Assembly (NCBI GenBank): GCA_965200975.1
Contig: OZ241740.1
Location: 434,001-498,000 of the forward strand
Reading direction: 5' to 3'
DNA: 64,000 bases
DNA from: S5-327 sp965200975
Lineage (GTDB): Bacteria; Chloroflexota; Dehalococcoidia; Lucifugimonadales; Australimonadaceae
The notes under the pieces were generated by a model that was not told the DNA's origin, made no database searches, and worked only from the letters and a program-made list of their open reading frames with translations. A program made the position numbers and the translations under genes. Within the stretch, counting starts at the first letter, position 1, and the number at the start of each line of letters is the position of its first letter. Positions 1-9,531 of the stretch are shown in pieces.

Positions 1-196
1 TTGGGGGCTTTGGGGAGCGCCGCGAACACTTGCCGGCGGCGCTGCGAGCAGTCTGTTCGGCGCGCAAGCGCGGGAGTGGTATACTGCGATTGACACCCAG
101 AGCTTGAGTGGCAGCCGGTGCGCCTCATGGACCGACACGCATGCGGTAGAGGCTCCTTCGAGTTGATTGGGCAGCAAGCAGAAGGAGCGCCGTAGA

Positions 197-460
197 ATGC
201 GGATATATGTAGGTAACCTTAGTTTCAGCACAGACGACCAGGAGCTTCAAAGCGCGTTCGAGCGATTCGGAGCGGTCAAGGAAGCCCGCGTCGTCGTCGA
301 CCGGTACAGCAACCGGTCGCGTGGATTCGGTTTTGTCGAAATGGAAGACCCCGGCGAGGCGCAGAACGCCATCTCCGCAATGAACGGAGCCGACCTCTCG
401 GGTCGCACGCTCAACGTGAACGAGGCCCGGCCTCGCGAGGACCGCGGAGGGTACCGCTAG
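197..460 (+). CDS. RRM-domain RNA-binding protein
   Basis: A small single-domain RNA-recognition-motif protein of 87 residues, of the type found in bacteria as glycine-rich or cold-inducible RNA-binding proteins. The RNP2 motif (IYVGNLSF) lies at the extreme N-terminus and RNP1 (RGFGFVEM) near residue 45; the C-terminus ends in a short Arg/Gly tail. I chose the ATG at 197 rather than an upstream in-frame start because the RRM begins directly there and a GAAGGAG-like ribosome site precedes it by about 8 nt. The gene stands alone and is followed by a strong terminator. It presumably binds single-stranded RNA; specific targets cannot be told from sequence. Confidence 0.93.
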   Translation: MRIYVGNLSFSTDDQELQSAFERFGAVKEARVVVDRYSNRSRGFGFVEMEDPGEAQNAISAMNGADLSGRTLNVNEARPREDRGGYR

Positions 461-496
461 CCCTCACCCCGGGTCGCGCAAAGCGCAGAGCACGCA

Positions 497-525
497 GGGC
501 CTCCGGTGTCGGCGGAGGCCCTTTT
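497..525 (+). terminator. Rho-independent terminator after RRM gene
   Basis: A perfect 9-bp stem (GGGCCTCCG / CGGAGGCCC) with a 7-nt loop is followed directly by TTTT. It lies 36 nt after the RRM stop codon. Confidence 0.9.
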
Positions 526-671
526 GCGTCCCCTCCGCAGCGCGCACGGGATGACCGTCGCTCCTCCTCACAGACCCTGCCGACGACTGCCCCACAGAGG
601 AAGTCCAGCGAGAGGGTGCGCGAGCTCGCTAAAAGCCATTGCTCTGAAGATGCCTTGGCGATTCGGCGAAA

Positions 672-687
672 CCGGCCTATAGGCCGG
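672..687. promoter_or_regulatory. Perfect 16-bp palindrome upstream of accC
   Basis: CCGGCCTATAGGCCGG is a perfect inverted repeat without spacer, 56 nt before the biotin carboxylase start. It could be an operator or a small hairpin. The rest of the 461-743 gap shows no gene; a TAAACT hexamer at 730-735 is a possible -10 lying 8 nt before the ATG. Confidence 0.4.
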
Positions 688-743
688 ACTTCATAATTCT
701 CGGACGCCTACCAGTGGGAGCGTTCTTGCTAAACTAGCGGCAG

Positions 744-2231
744 ATGTTCTCTTCAGTGCTTGTCGCCAACCGCGGCGAAATTGCCTGCCGCGTCATCCGT
801 ACGTGCCAGAAGCTTGGCATCGAGGCGGTGGCGGTCTACTCCGACGCCGACGCAAAGGCGCTGCACGTGCGCATGGCCGACCGCGCGGTGAACATCGGCG
901 GCGCCCCGGCGGCGGAGTCATATCTCAACACCGCGTCAATCATCAGAGCGGCGCGCCGCTCGAAGGCGCAGGCCATACACCCGGGCTACGGCTTCCTCTC
1001 GGAGAACCCCGCGTTCGTCGAGGCCGTCGAGAAGGCCGGGCTGGCGTTCGTCGGCCCATCGTCGAAGATCATTCAGCAGATGGGCGACAAGGTGATGGCG
1101 CGCAAGCTCGCCAAGGACGCGGGCGTTCCTGTGATCCCCGGCACGGAAGGCGAAATAGAGGACGCCGAGGCGCCCGCCGCCGCCGCAAAAATAGGGTACC
1201 CGCTGATGATCAAGGCGGCCGACGGCGGGGGAGGCATGGGGATACGGCTCGTGCGAGACCCGCTGGAGCTGGAGCAGGCGCTCGAACGCGCGCGGGCGCA
1301 AGCGCAGGGCGCCTTCGGCAGCAGCCGCGTCTACATAGAGCGCCGGGTCGAGCACGCTTCGCACGTCGAGGTGCAGGTGCTCGGCGACACGCACGGCAAC
1401 GCCATCCACCTGTTCGAGCGCGACTGCTCGGTGCAGCGGCGCAACCAGAAGGTGATCGAGGAGACGCCCTGCTCCAAGCTTGCTCCGTCCGTAAAGGCTG
1501 CGCTGCTCGACTCCGCGGTGCGGCTGGTGAAGGCTATCGGGTACACGAACGCAGGCACCATCGAGTATCTGCTCGACGGCGACGGGGAGCATTTCTACTT
1601 TCTGGAGATGAATACGCGGCTGCAGGTCGAACACCCCGTCACCGAGATGGTCACCGGCGTCGACCTCGTCGAACTCCAGCTGCGGGTGGCTGCCGGAGAG
1701 CCGCTGAACATCGAGCAGGAGGAGATCGTCCAGAACGGGGCGGCGATCGAGGCGCGCATCTACCCGGAAGACCCGGCGACGCTGTTGCCCACCGCCGGCG
1801 AAGTGACGAGACTCAGGGAGCCCAGCGGGTTCAACGTGCGCGTCGATAGCGCCCTCTACGAGGGCTATGAGGTGTCGCCGCACTACGAGTCGATGATGGC
1901 GAAGCTGATAGTGCGGGGGAAAGACCGCGCCACGGCGATCGCCAATATGCAGGCCGCGCTCGACCAGTTCGCCATCGACGGCCCGGTAGTCAACATTCCG
2001 CTGGTGCAGCGCGTGCTGGCCACCGAGGAGTTCAAGTCGGGGGCGTTCGACAACGGGTTCCTGGAGCGGCTGCTCGAAAAGCCGCCTCCGCAGGACAAGC
2101 GCATCGTCGCTGCTATAGCCTTGGCGATAGCGCTGGGGCAGCAGCGCGCCGAAGATCAGTCGCCCAGCAAGTGGCGCCTGCACGGGCGGCGCATGGCCCT
2201 GGTGAGCCGGCTAAGCAACGGAGAGCTGTAG
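744..2231 (+). CDS. accC: Biotin carboxylase subunit of acyl-CoA carboxylase
   Basis: ATP-dependent carboxylation of biotin on the carrier protein encoded next door, first half-reaction of acetyl-/propionyl-CoA carboxylase. The protein (495 aa) starts with the biotin carboxylase N-domain (VLVANRGEIACRVIR), contains the ATP-grasp glycine loop (GGGGMGIRLV, about residue 162), and the catalytic segment EMNTRLQVEHPVTE near residue 292. It is about 45 residues longer than typical AccC because of a C-terminal extension. The stop overlaps the GTG of the next gene (TAGTG), so the two subunits are translationally coupled. No carboxyltransferase gene is nearby, so whether the acceptor is acetyl- or propionyl-CoA is open. 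Confidence 0.95.
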   Translation: MFSSVLVANRGEIACRVIRTCQKLGIEAVAVYSDADAKALHVRMADRAVNIGGAPAAESYLNTASIIRAARRSKAQAIHPGYGFLSENPAFVEAVEKAGLAFVGPSSKIIQQMGDKVMARKLAKDAGVPVIPGTEGEIEDAEAPAAAAKIGYPLMIKAADGGGGMGIRLVRDPLELEQALERARAQAQGAFGSSRVYIERRVEHASHVEVQVLGDTHGNAIHLFERDCSVQRRNQKVIEETPCSKLAPSVKAALLDSAVRLVKAIGYTNAGTIEYLLDGDGEHFYFLEMNTRLQVEHPVTEMVTGVDLVELQLRVAAGEPLNIEQEEIVQNGAAIEARIYPEDPATLLPTAGEVTRLREPSGFNVRVDSALYEGYEVSPHYESMMAKLIVRGKDRATAIANMQAALDQFAIDGPVVNIPLVQRVLATEEFKSGAFDNGFLERLLEKPPPQDKRIVAAIALAIALGQQRAEDQSPSKWRLHGRRMALVSRLSNGEL

Positions 2232-2647
2232 TGAAACGCCTGCGCGTGAAAGTCAACGACGAGTGGTTCGACGTCGAGGTCGGCGACACCTACCAGAACC
2301 CCGTCGAGGTCATGGTCGACGGCGACCAGTTCCTCGTCGAAGTGGGCAATCCGGGCGATAGCGCGCTGCCCGCCCCGCGGCGAGCGGAGCCCAAGGCGGA
2401 CTTGCCGGGGCTGCGGGGGCTGACCCAGGGCGACGAGCGCGTGATCCGCTGCCCGCTCCCCGGGAAGATAGTCTCGATGACGGTGAAGAAGGGCCAGAGT
2501 ATGGAGGCCGGCGAGGAGATCTGCCTGCTGGAGTCGATGAAGATGGAGCAGAGCGTTCGCATCGCCAAGGCTGGCCTCGTGAAAAGCGTGAAGGTGAAGA
2601 AGGGGCAGGCCGTCAACGCCGGACAACCCCTTATCGAGATTCAGTAG
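2231..2647 (+). CDS. Biotin carboxyl carrier protein (BCCP-type)
   Basis: A 138-aa biotin/lipoyl-domain protein. The C-terminal 70 residues form the biotinyl domain, with the target lysine in ESMKMEQ (the usual motif is AMKM; Ser replaces the first Ala). The N-terminal half resembles the small beta domain before BCCP domains in propionyl/acetyl-CoA carboxylases. The start is the GTG at 2231, which overlaps the preceding stop codon by one base; an in-frame ATG at 2171 lies inside accC and is unlikely. It forms a two-gene unit with accC. Confidence 0.92.
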   Translation: MKRLRVKVNDEWFDVEVGDTYQNPVEVMVDGDQFLVEVGNPGDSALPAPRRAEPKADLPGLRGLTQGDERVIRCPLPGKIVSMTVKKGQSMEAGEEICLLESMKMEQSVRIAKAGLVKSVKVKKGQAVNAGQPLIEIQ

Positions 2648-2651
2648 GCCC

Positions 2652-3011
2652 GTGGATCACCCCACTCCGCCGGACGAGTTCGACCTCTGTTCACTGGAAG
2701 AGCTGCAGAGCAGAGGGGCGATGGCGTTCGAATTTGAGCACCCCCGGTTGGGCCGCCACGAAATCGCCGTCTTCTGGGACGGCGAGCGCGCCGGAGCGCT
2801 CGACAACTACTGCCCCCACGAAGGAGCGATGCTTAGCTACGGCGTTGTCGCTCCCGGCGAAGTGGTGTGCCCGCTGCACGGCGCCGTATTCGACACCAGG
2901 ACGGGCGAGTGCCTCGACAAGTACACGTGGGACGCCCAGGCTTTCGAGACCAGCGTGCGAGACGGCAGGGTCTGGGTGAAAGCGCCGGGCGAACGCCGCT
3001 TTGAACGCTAG
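2652..3011 (+). CDS. Rieske [2Fe-2S] ferredoxin-like protein
   Basis: A 119-aa stand-alone Rieske domain. The cluster ligands are visible as C54-x-H56 (NYCPHEG) and C73-x2-H76 (VCPLHGAVFD). Such proteins transfer electrons to ring-hydroxylating oxygenases or resemble the small subunit of nitrite reductase (NirD). It begins with GTG four bases after the BCCP stop, so it is probably cotranscribed with the carboxylase pair, but a functional link is not evident. The window also encodes two Rieske oxygenases without reductase partners, which this ferredoxin could serve; that is inference. Confidence 0.9.
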   Translation: MDHPTPPDEFDLCSLEELQSRGAMAFEFEHPRLGRHEIAVFWDGERAGALDNYCPHEGAMLSYGVVAPGEVVCPLHGAVFDTRTGECLDKYTWDAQAFETSVRDGRVWVKAPGERRFER

Positions 3012-3097
3012 GGCAGCCTCTCTTCGCGCCGCTGAAAGCGCGGCGCCCTCCCTCTTGAGTTGCCGCAGGCTCCCCAGCCCCCCCAGCCGAACGGCTC

Positions 3098-3127
3098 TTG
3101 ACAGTGCGACACGCGAGGCTCTAGGAT
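3098..3127 (+). promoter_or_regulatory. Sigma-70-type promoter of groESL
   Basis: TTGACA (3098-3103), 18-nt spacer, TAGGAT (3122-3127). The predicted transcription start near 3134 falls at the left edge of the CIRCE-like operator. Confidence 0.8.
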
Positions 3128-3134
3128 GCGCAGG

Positions 3135-3161
3135 TTAGCAGTCGGCGCCACTGACTGCTAA
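3135..3161. promoter_or_regulatory. CIRCE-like operator (variant, HrcA type)
   Basis: TTAGCAGTC-N9-GACTGCTAA is a perfect 9-bp inverted repeat with the exact 9-nt CIRCE spacing. The known consensus is TTAGCACTC-N9-GAGTGCTAA, so position 7 is swapped C to G in the left arm with the compensating G to C in the right arm. A separate canonical right half-site GAGTGCTAA follows at 3176-3184. The position directly after the promoter is that of an HrcA repressor site. Confidence 0.85.
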
Positions 3162-3213
3162 CAGAGCGCACCAGAGAGTGCTAATTCCAGACACCAATCG
3201 CAAGGAGGTAATC

Positions 3214-3507
3214 GTGGCGCGAACGTTGCAGCCCTTGAGTGACCGCATCGTGGTGAAGGCGGTCGAACAGGAGACTCAGACAAAGAGCGGGATCTACATT
3301 CCCGACAGTGCGAAGGAGCGCCCGCAAGAGGGCAGCGTTATTGCCGTAGGCCCGGGCCGGGTGAACGACGACGGCACACGGATGGCGATGGACGTCGCAG
3401 TCGGCGACGTCGTCATCTACTCGAAGTTCGCCGGCACCGAGTTCGAGGAGGACGGCGAAGAGTACCTGATCATGAAGGAGAGCGACATTCTGGCGAAAGT
3501 GGGCTAG
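3214..3507 (+). CDS. groES: Co-chaperonin GroES
   Basis: The 97-aa heptameric lid of the GroEL folding chamber, cytoplasmic. The sequence shows the GroES fold, including the mobile-loop region (EQETQTKSGIYIPDSAKERP) and the C-terminal DILAKVG. The GTG at 3214 is taken as start because AAGGAGG lies 5 nt upstream and the protein then begins at the usual VARTLQPLSDRIVV; an in-frame GTG at 3178 would sit within the operator half-site. groEL follows after 67 nt, giving a standard groES-groEL operon driven by the promoter/CIRCE block upstream and presumably heat-induced through HrcA. Confidence 0.96.
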   Translation: MARTLQPLSDRIVVKAVEQETQTKSGIYIPDSAKERPQEGSVIAVGPGRVNDDGTRMAMDVAVGDVVIYSKFAGTEFEEDGEEYLIMKESDILAKVG

Positions 3508-3574
3508 CCCCAGCCGGAAGGTCGCGCCAGCCCCGCGCATGGGGCGTCAACTCACACACGGAGGAACCTGATAC

Positions 3575-5197
<1,623 letters not shown>

Positions 5198-5229
5198 TCC
5201 CGCCTGCGCCGGCAAACACGGCGAATACA

Positions 5230-5266
5230 CAGGGGCCCTTGCTTCGGCAGGGGCCCCTGTTGCTTT
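5230..5266 (+). terminator. Terminator after groEL
   Basis: A 9-bp GC stem (CAGGGGCCC, 5230-5238, with GGGCCCCTG, 5251-5259) is followed by TTGCTTT. It lies 32 nt after the groEL stop codon. Confidence 0.85.
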
Positions 5267-5344
5267 GGAGGAGCGTGCGATCTCCCGATTCCCGCAACGA
5301 AAGAAGCCTCTCTCTCCCAGGCTTCTTGAGGGCGGCGAAGAGGG

Positions 5345-5373
5345 TTGGGGAGAGTCGCCCAATCCGCTATAAT
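5345..5373 (+). promoter_or_regulatory. Probable gyrA promoter
   Basis: TTGGGG (5345-5350), 17-nt spacer, consensus TATAAT (5368-5373). This gives a leader of about 100 nt before the gyrA ATG. Confidence 0.65.
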
Positions 5374-5479
5374 CGGCTTTCAATTAGATAGAGCATCGCT
5401 TGCGCATAACGGCCTTCCAGGCGCCAGATGTAGTAGGCGGCTATCGATAAAGCTTCCCCTGTGCGTATGAGAGGACGGA

Positions 5480-8344
5480 ATGGTAACGGGCAACGGCGGC
5501 AACGTTAGGCTCGTCCGAATCGAAGAGGAGATGCGCAGCGCGTACCTCGACTACGCGATGAGCGTGATCGTCTCTCGCGCGCTGCCCGATGTGCGCGACG
5601 GGCTCAAACCCGTGCATCGGCGCATCCTCTACGCTATGCAGGGCATGGGCCTCAGGCCCGGCGCCTCGTACAAGAAGAGCGCCGCCGTCGTCGGCGAGGT
5701 GCTCGGCAAGTACCATCCCCACGGCGACTCTCCGGTGTACGACGCCCTCGTCCGCATGGCGCAGGACTTCTCGATGCGCCACGTCTTCATCGACGGGCAG
5801 GGCAACTTCGGCTCGGTCGACGACGACCCGCCCGCAGCGATGCGCTACACCGAGGCGCGGCTCGCGTCCATCTCCGAGCAGCTGCTCCAGGACATCGACC
5901 GCGACACCGTCGATTTCGTGGACAACTACGACGGCTCGCAGCGGGAGCCGACAGTGCTGCCGTCGCGGATGCCCGCCTTGCTGGTCAACGGCGCGTCGGG
6001 CATCGCAGTGGGAATGGCCACCAACATCCCGCCCCACAACCTGCGCGAGGTGTGCGACGCGCTCGCGCACCTCATCGACCATCCCGACGCCTCCGCCGCC
6101 GACCTCATCAATTTCGTGCACGGCCCGGATTTCCCGACCGGAGCGACGATTATGGGGCGGCAGGGCATCGAGCAGGCCTACCACACCGGCCACGGCCGCA
6201 TCATTGTGCGCGCGAAAGCCGCCATCGAAGACGACGAGCGCGGCTCGCGGCAGCGCATCATCGTCTCGCAAATCCCCTTCCAGGTGAACAAAGCCTCACT
6301 CGTCGAAAAGATCGCGACGCTCGCCAAAGAGAAGAAGATCGACGGCATCTCCGAGGTCCGCGACGAGTCCGACCGCGAGGGCATGCGCATCGTCATCGAA
6401 TTGGGGCGCAATGCGGCGGCCCGTGTAGTGCTGAACAACCTCTACCAGCACACCTCGATGCAGAGCGCCTTCCACGTCAACATGGTGTCGCTGGTCGACG
6501 GGCAGCCGCGGGTGCTGAGCCTGCGCTCCGCGCTGCAGCACTTCATCGAGTTCCGGCGCGACGTCATCCGCCGGCGCGCGGAGTACGACCTCGCGCGGGC
6601 GCGGGAGCGCGCCCACATCCTCGAAGGCTTGCGGGTCGCCCTGGACAATCTGGACGCCGTCATCGCCCTCATTCGCGCGTCGGCGGACGCGGAGGCGGCG
6701 CGCAACGGGCTTATGCAGGAGTTCGCGCTCACGGAGCCCCAGGCCCAGGCCATTCTCGAAATGCAGCTGCGGCGGCTGGCCGCCCTCGAGCGCGAGCGCA
6801 TCGAAAACGAGCACCGGGAGCTGATGCGGAAGATCGCCGATCTCGAGGAGCTGCTCGCCAATCCTGCCCGCGTGCTGCGCGTCGTCAAGGACGAGACCGC
6901 CGAACTGCGCAAGAACTTCGGCGAACCGCGCCGCACCGAAATCTCCGATCAGGAGGCGCGCGACCAGTCGCAGGAAGAGCTGACTCCCCACGCCGACATC
7001 GTGTTCACGCTGAGCGACCGCGGCTACATCAAGCGCTTGCCCATCGCCCAGTATCGGCTGCAGCGCCGGGGCGGCAAGGGAGTCCGCGGGCAGGAGACGC
7101 GCGAGGGCGACGCGGTGCAGCAGCTGATCGTCACCGACACGCACGACTATCTGCTCTTCTTCACCGACAAGGGCCGCGTCTACCGCAAGCGCGTGTTCGA
7201 AACGGGACAGGACTCCAGCCGGAACTCGCGCGGCACCCCGGTGCAGAACCTGATCGACGCGATCAACCCCGCCGAGGAGACAGTCACCGCCGTGGTCGCC
7301 ATTCCGGTGGGAGACCTCGGCGCCGATAAGTGGATCTTCATGGCCACCCGCAAGGGCGAGGTGAAGAAGATGCACCTGAACCACTTCCAGAACATTCGGA
7401 GCAACGGCCTCGCCGCGTTCGACCTCGAAAAGGACGACAGCCTGCTGACCGCCCGTCTGGCGGACGAGGGCGCCTCCGCGGTGCTGGTGACGCGCAACGG
7501 CAAGGGCGTGCGGTTCGGCCTCGAAAAAGTAACGGAGCGCCAGACGCGCGGCTCAGGCGGCGTGCGCGGCATCCGCCTCATCGACGATGACGAAGTGGTG
7601 GCGATGGACGTCGCGCCGCAGGAGCGGCGCATGTGCCAGACGCACTACGCCCAATGGCGCAGGGAGAACGCCGGCGAGGCCCATCGCGGCTCCGTCCACC
7701 TGCCGGAGGACGAGCGCACGGACAACTGCGACGCCGAGGGCTGCGAGCGCAAGGCCGAGCACATCATCGGCAGCGGGCAGCTTATGCTGCTGAGCACGCG
7801 CGGCTACGGCAAGCGCACGTCGGTCGGCAACTTCCGCGAAACAGGACGAGGCGTGCAGGGCGTAATCGCCATGAAGATTACGGAGAAGACCGGTCCCATC
7901 GCCGCCGCAGTCGTGACCGGCCCCGAGGTCGAGGAGATTATGGTCGGATCCCGCAAGGCGATGGTCTACCGCACCAAGATCCTCGAAATTCGCAGCCTGG
8001 GACGAAACACGCAAGGCGTTCAGGTAATGACGAAGCTCTCGGGAGACGACGAAGTCATCTCGATGAGCGCGTTCCGCGAGCGCACCCCCGCCGAATTCGA
8101 GGAGCTGTCGCAAGCCACAGGCTCCGTCGTGGCCGCGTGGCGCGCCGCCACCCCCGCCAACGGAACGCCGTCCGCCAGCCCCTCCGGCCCCGTCAGCCCC
8201 TCCAACGGAACGCCGTCCTCCGGCCCCGCCGGGCCGTCGCAGCTCGCCCTCGAACTCTCCTCGCCGGAAGAGAGCGGCGAGGACGCCGAAGGCGACGAAG
8301 ACGACGAGAACGCCGAAGAACCCCTCGAAAACGACGAGGAATAA
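5480..8344 (+). CDS. gyrA: DNA gyrase subunit A with Cys/His-rich insertion
   Basis: Type II topoisomerase breakage-reunion subunit (954 aa). The N-terminal core has the quinolone region (KYHPHGDSPVYDALVRMAQ) and the catalytic tyrosine Y123 (AMRYTEAR). The C-terminal beta-propeller carries a GyrA-box (QRRGGKG), which supports gyrase rather than ParC. Within the propeller, about residues 715-765, is an insert with C719-x2-H722 (CQTHYAQWRR), C750-x4-C755 (CDAEGCERK) and H761, resembling a small zinc finger; this is unusual for the family. The last 90 residues are a low-complexity Pro/Ser then Glu/Asp-rich acidic tail. gyrB is not adjacent. Confidence 0.96.
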   Translation: MVTGNGGNVRLVRIEEEMRSAYLDYAMSVIVSRALPDVRDGLKPVHRRILYAMQGMGLRPGASYKKSAAVVGEVLGKYHPHGDSPVYDALVRMAQDFSMRHVFIDGQGNFGSVDDDPPAAMRYTEARLASISEQLLQDIDRDTVDFVDNYDGSQREPTVLPSRMPALLVNGASGIAVGMATNIPPHNLREVCDALAHLIDHPDASAADLINFVHGPDFPTGATIMGRQGIEQAYHTGHGRIIVRAKAAIEDDERGSRQRIIVSQIPFQVNKASLVEKIATLAKEKKIDGISEVRDESDREGMRIVIELGRNAAARVVLNNLYQHTSMQSAFHVNMVSLVDGQPRVLSLRSALQHFIEFRRDVIRRRAEYDLARARERAHILEGLRVALDNLDAVIALIRASADAEAARNGLMQEFALTEPQAQAILEMQLRRLAALERERIENEHRELMRKIADLEELLANPARVLRVVKDETAELRKNFGEPRRTEISDQEARDQSQEELTPHADIVFTLSDRGYIKRLPIAQYRLQRRGGKGVRGQETREGDAVQQLIVTDTHDYLLFFTDKGRVYRKRVFETGQDSSRNSRGTPVQNLIDAINPAEETVTAVVAIPVGDLGADKWIFMATRKGEVKKMHLNHFQNIRSNGLAAFDLEKDDSLLTARLADEGASAVLVTRNGKGVRFGLEKVTERQTRGSGGVRGIRLIDDDEVVAMDVAPQERRMCQTHYAQWRRENAGEAHRGSVHLPEDERTDNCDAEGCERKAEHIIGSGQLMLLSTRGYGKRTSVGNFRETGRGVQGVIAMKITEKTGPIAAAVVTGPEVEEIMVGSRKAMVYRTKILEIRSLGRNTQGVQVMTKLSGDDEVISMSAFRERTPAEFEELSQATGSVVAAWRAATPANGTPSASPSGPVSPSNGTPSSGPAGPSQLALELSSPEESGEDAEGDEDDENAEEPLENDEE

Positions 8345-8390
8345 CCAACGAGAAAGCGCGGGAGAGCAAAACGCCTCCCTCCCCCCGTAG

Positions 8391-8427
8391 CCAGGGGGTC
8401 TGGGGGAGCGGACGCTCTCCCAGCTTC
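8391..8427. repeat. Dispersed hairpin repeat, copy 1
   Basis: The core is CTGGGGGAGCG (8400-8410), GA, CGCTCTCCCAG (8413-8423), an 11-bp stem with one G-T pair, preceded by CCAGGGGGT. It belongs to a family with copies at about 17788, 19425, 19509 and 63249. It lies in the gyrA-rplU gap and could act as the gyrA terminator, although no T-run follows. Confidence 0.75.
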
Positions 8428-8570
8428 CCCCCGACAACCACATAGCCTAACGACAGCCCCCGCTCCCCCCAGCAGCAACGTGTGAGCGCTGTCTTCTGCT
8501 GAGGCGACGTCGGCTTTCCGACGCTCTCCCAGCCAGCGCGGAGGCTTGTGCATCAAAGCCCCCGCGCAGC

Positions 8571-8599
8571 TTGCGCGAGGCGCGGCGAGCGTGTAGGAT
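8571..8599 (+). promoter_or_regulatory. Probable rplU-rpmA promoter
   Basis: TTGCGC (8571-8576), 17-nt spacer, TAGGAT (8594-8599). Transcription would start only about 6 nt before the rplU ATG. Confidence 0.5.
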
Positions 8600-8611
8600 A
8601 GCTAGGTTGCC

Positions 8612-8962
8612 ATGGACAGGAACTACGCAATCATCGAAACGGGCGGGAAGCAGTACAGGGTGAAGCCCGGCGACTCCATCACGGTGGAGCGGCTTTCCGG
8701 CGACGAGGGCGACACCATCGAGCTCGACCGCGTGCTGCTCGTCTGCAAGGACGGCGACGTGTCGGTAGGGACTCCCGCTGTAGAGGGCGCGCGAGTCGTC
8801 GCCGAGATTGCAGGGCAAGGCAAGGCCGGGAAGGTCATCGTTTTTAAGTACAAGCCGAAGACGCGCCACCACGTGAAGAACGGGCACCGGCAACAGGTGA
8901 CGACCCTTGCAGTGCGCGAGATCGTGGCCGGCGGGACTGCGGCGGCGAAGGCAGGCGGCTAA
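8612..8962 (+). CDS. rplU: 50S ribosomal protein L21
   Basis: Large-subunit ribosomal protein (116 aa) with the family start YAIIETGGKQYRV and the C-terminal motif FKYKPKTRHHVKNGHRQ. The stop TAA shares its last base with the ATG of rpmA (TAATG), the usual L21-L27 arrangement. A short Gly/Ala-rich tail follows the conserved domain. Confidence 0.97.
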   Translation: MDRNYAIIETGGKQYRVKPGDSITVERLSGDEGDTIELDRVLLVCKDGDVSVGTPAVEGARVVAEIAGQGKAGKVIVFKYKPKTRHHVKNGHRQQVTTLAVREIVAGGTAAAKAGG

Positions 8963-9225
8963 TGGCGCACAAGAAGGCAGGCGGCAGCAGCCGGAACGGA
9001 CGCGACAGCAACGGTCAGCGCCTCGGGGTGAAGCGGTTCGCAGGCGAGCGCGTCCTCGCAGGAACAATCATCGCCCGGCAGCGCGGGACCAGAATCCGCC
9101 CCGGCCTGAACGTCGGCATGGGGCGCGACTTCACGCTCTATGCGCTGAAGGACGGCGAGGTGATGTTCGACCACGCCACCAAGCTCCGCAAGCGCGCCAA
9201 CATCGTTCCCGCCGTCCCCGCCTAG
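8962..9225 (+). CDS. rpmA: 50S ribosomal protein L27
   Basis: Large-subunit protein of 87 aa near the peptidyl-transferase centre. It begins MAHKKAGGSSRNGRDSNGQR directly, with no N-terminal extension of the Firmicutes type that requires protease processing. The ATG overlaps the rplU stop. The conserved GTIIARQRGTRIRPGLNVG block is intact. Confidence 0.97.
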   Translation: MAHKKAGGSSRNGRDSNGQRLGVKRFAGERVLAGTIIARQRGTRIRPGLNVGMGRDFTLYALKDGEVMFDHATKLRKRANIVPAVPA

Positions 9226-9250
9226 CTCCCAACCCCGCAGAGGTTTCTCC

Positions 9251-9454
9251 GTGAAGACCGAAATACACCCTCAGTATTACCCGGATGCTGTCGTTACCTG
9301 CTCGTGCGGGAATACGTTCACCACGGGCGCCACAAAACCGCAGATACGGGTTGAGATATGCAGTGCTTGCCATCCGTTCTTCACGGGCGAGCAGCGCATC
9401 GTCGACACCGAGGGGCGCGTGGAGCGCCTGAAGCGGCGCTTCAACCTGCAGTAG
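9251..9454 (+). CDS. rpmE: 50S ribosomal protein L31 (zinc-binding form)
   Basis: A 67-aa L31 of the C+ type: C17-x-C19 and C37-x2-C40 (ICSACHPFF) form a zinc site. The start is GTG at 9251, with the GAGG of CAGAGGTTT as ribosome site. It follows rpmA by 25 nt, probably in the same transcript. Confidence 0.96.
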   Translation: MKTEIHPQYYPDAVVTCSCGNTFTTGATKPQIRVEICSACHPFFTGEQRIVDTEGRVERLKRRFNLQ

Positions 9455-9488
9455 GCGCAAAACGGCCTCGCTCAGCGAAATCAATCGT

Positions 9489-9514
9489 CTGCCCCGGCGC
9501 AAAACCCGGGGCAG
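9489..9514 (+). terminator. GC hairpin after rpmE
   Basis: CTGCCCCGG (9489-9497) pairs perfectly with CCGGGGCAG (9506-9514) across an 8-nt A-rich loop; only TT follows. It is a plausible but weak intrinsic terminator for the ribosomal operon. Confidence 0.5.
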
Positions 9515-9519
9515 TTGCG

Positions 9520-9525
9520 TATCCT
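9520..9525 (+). promoter_or_regulatory. -10 hexamer for a possibly leaderless DUF1385 mRNA
   Basis: TATCCT ends 6 nt before the ATG at 9532, so transcription would begin at or next to the start codon. Confidence 0.4.
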
Positions 9526-9531
9526 AGAGGT

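Noticed and set aside
3178..3213. Upstream GTG start for groES
   Set aside because: It lies inside the GAGTGCTAA operator half-site; GTG 3214 has an ideal AAGGAGG site and matches the family N-terminus.
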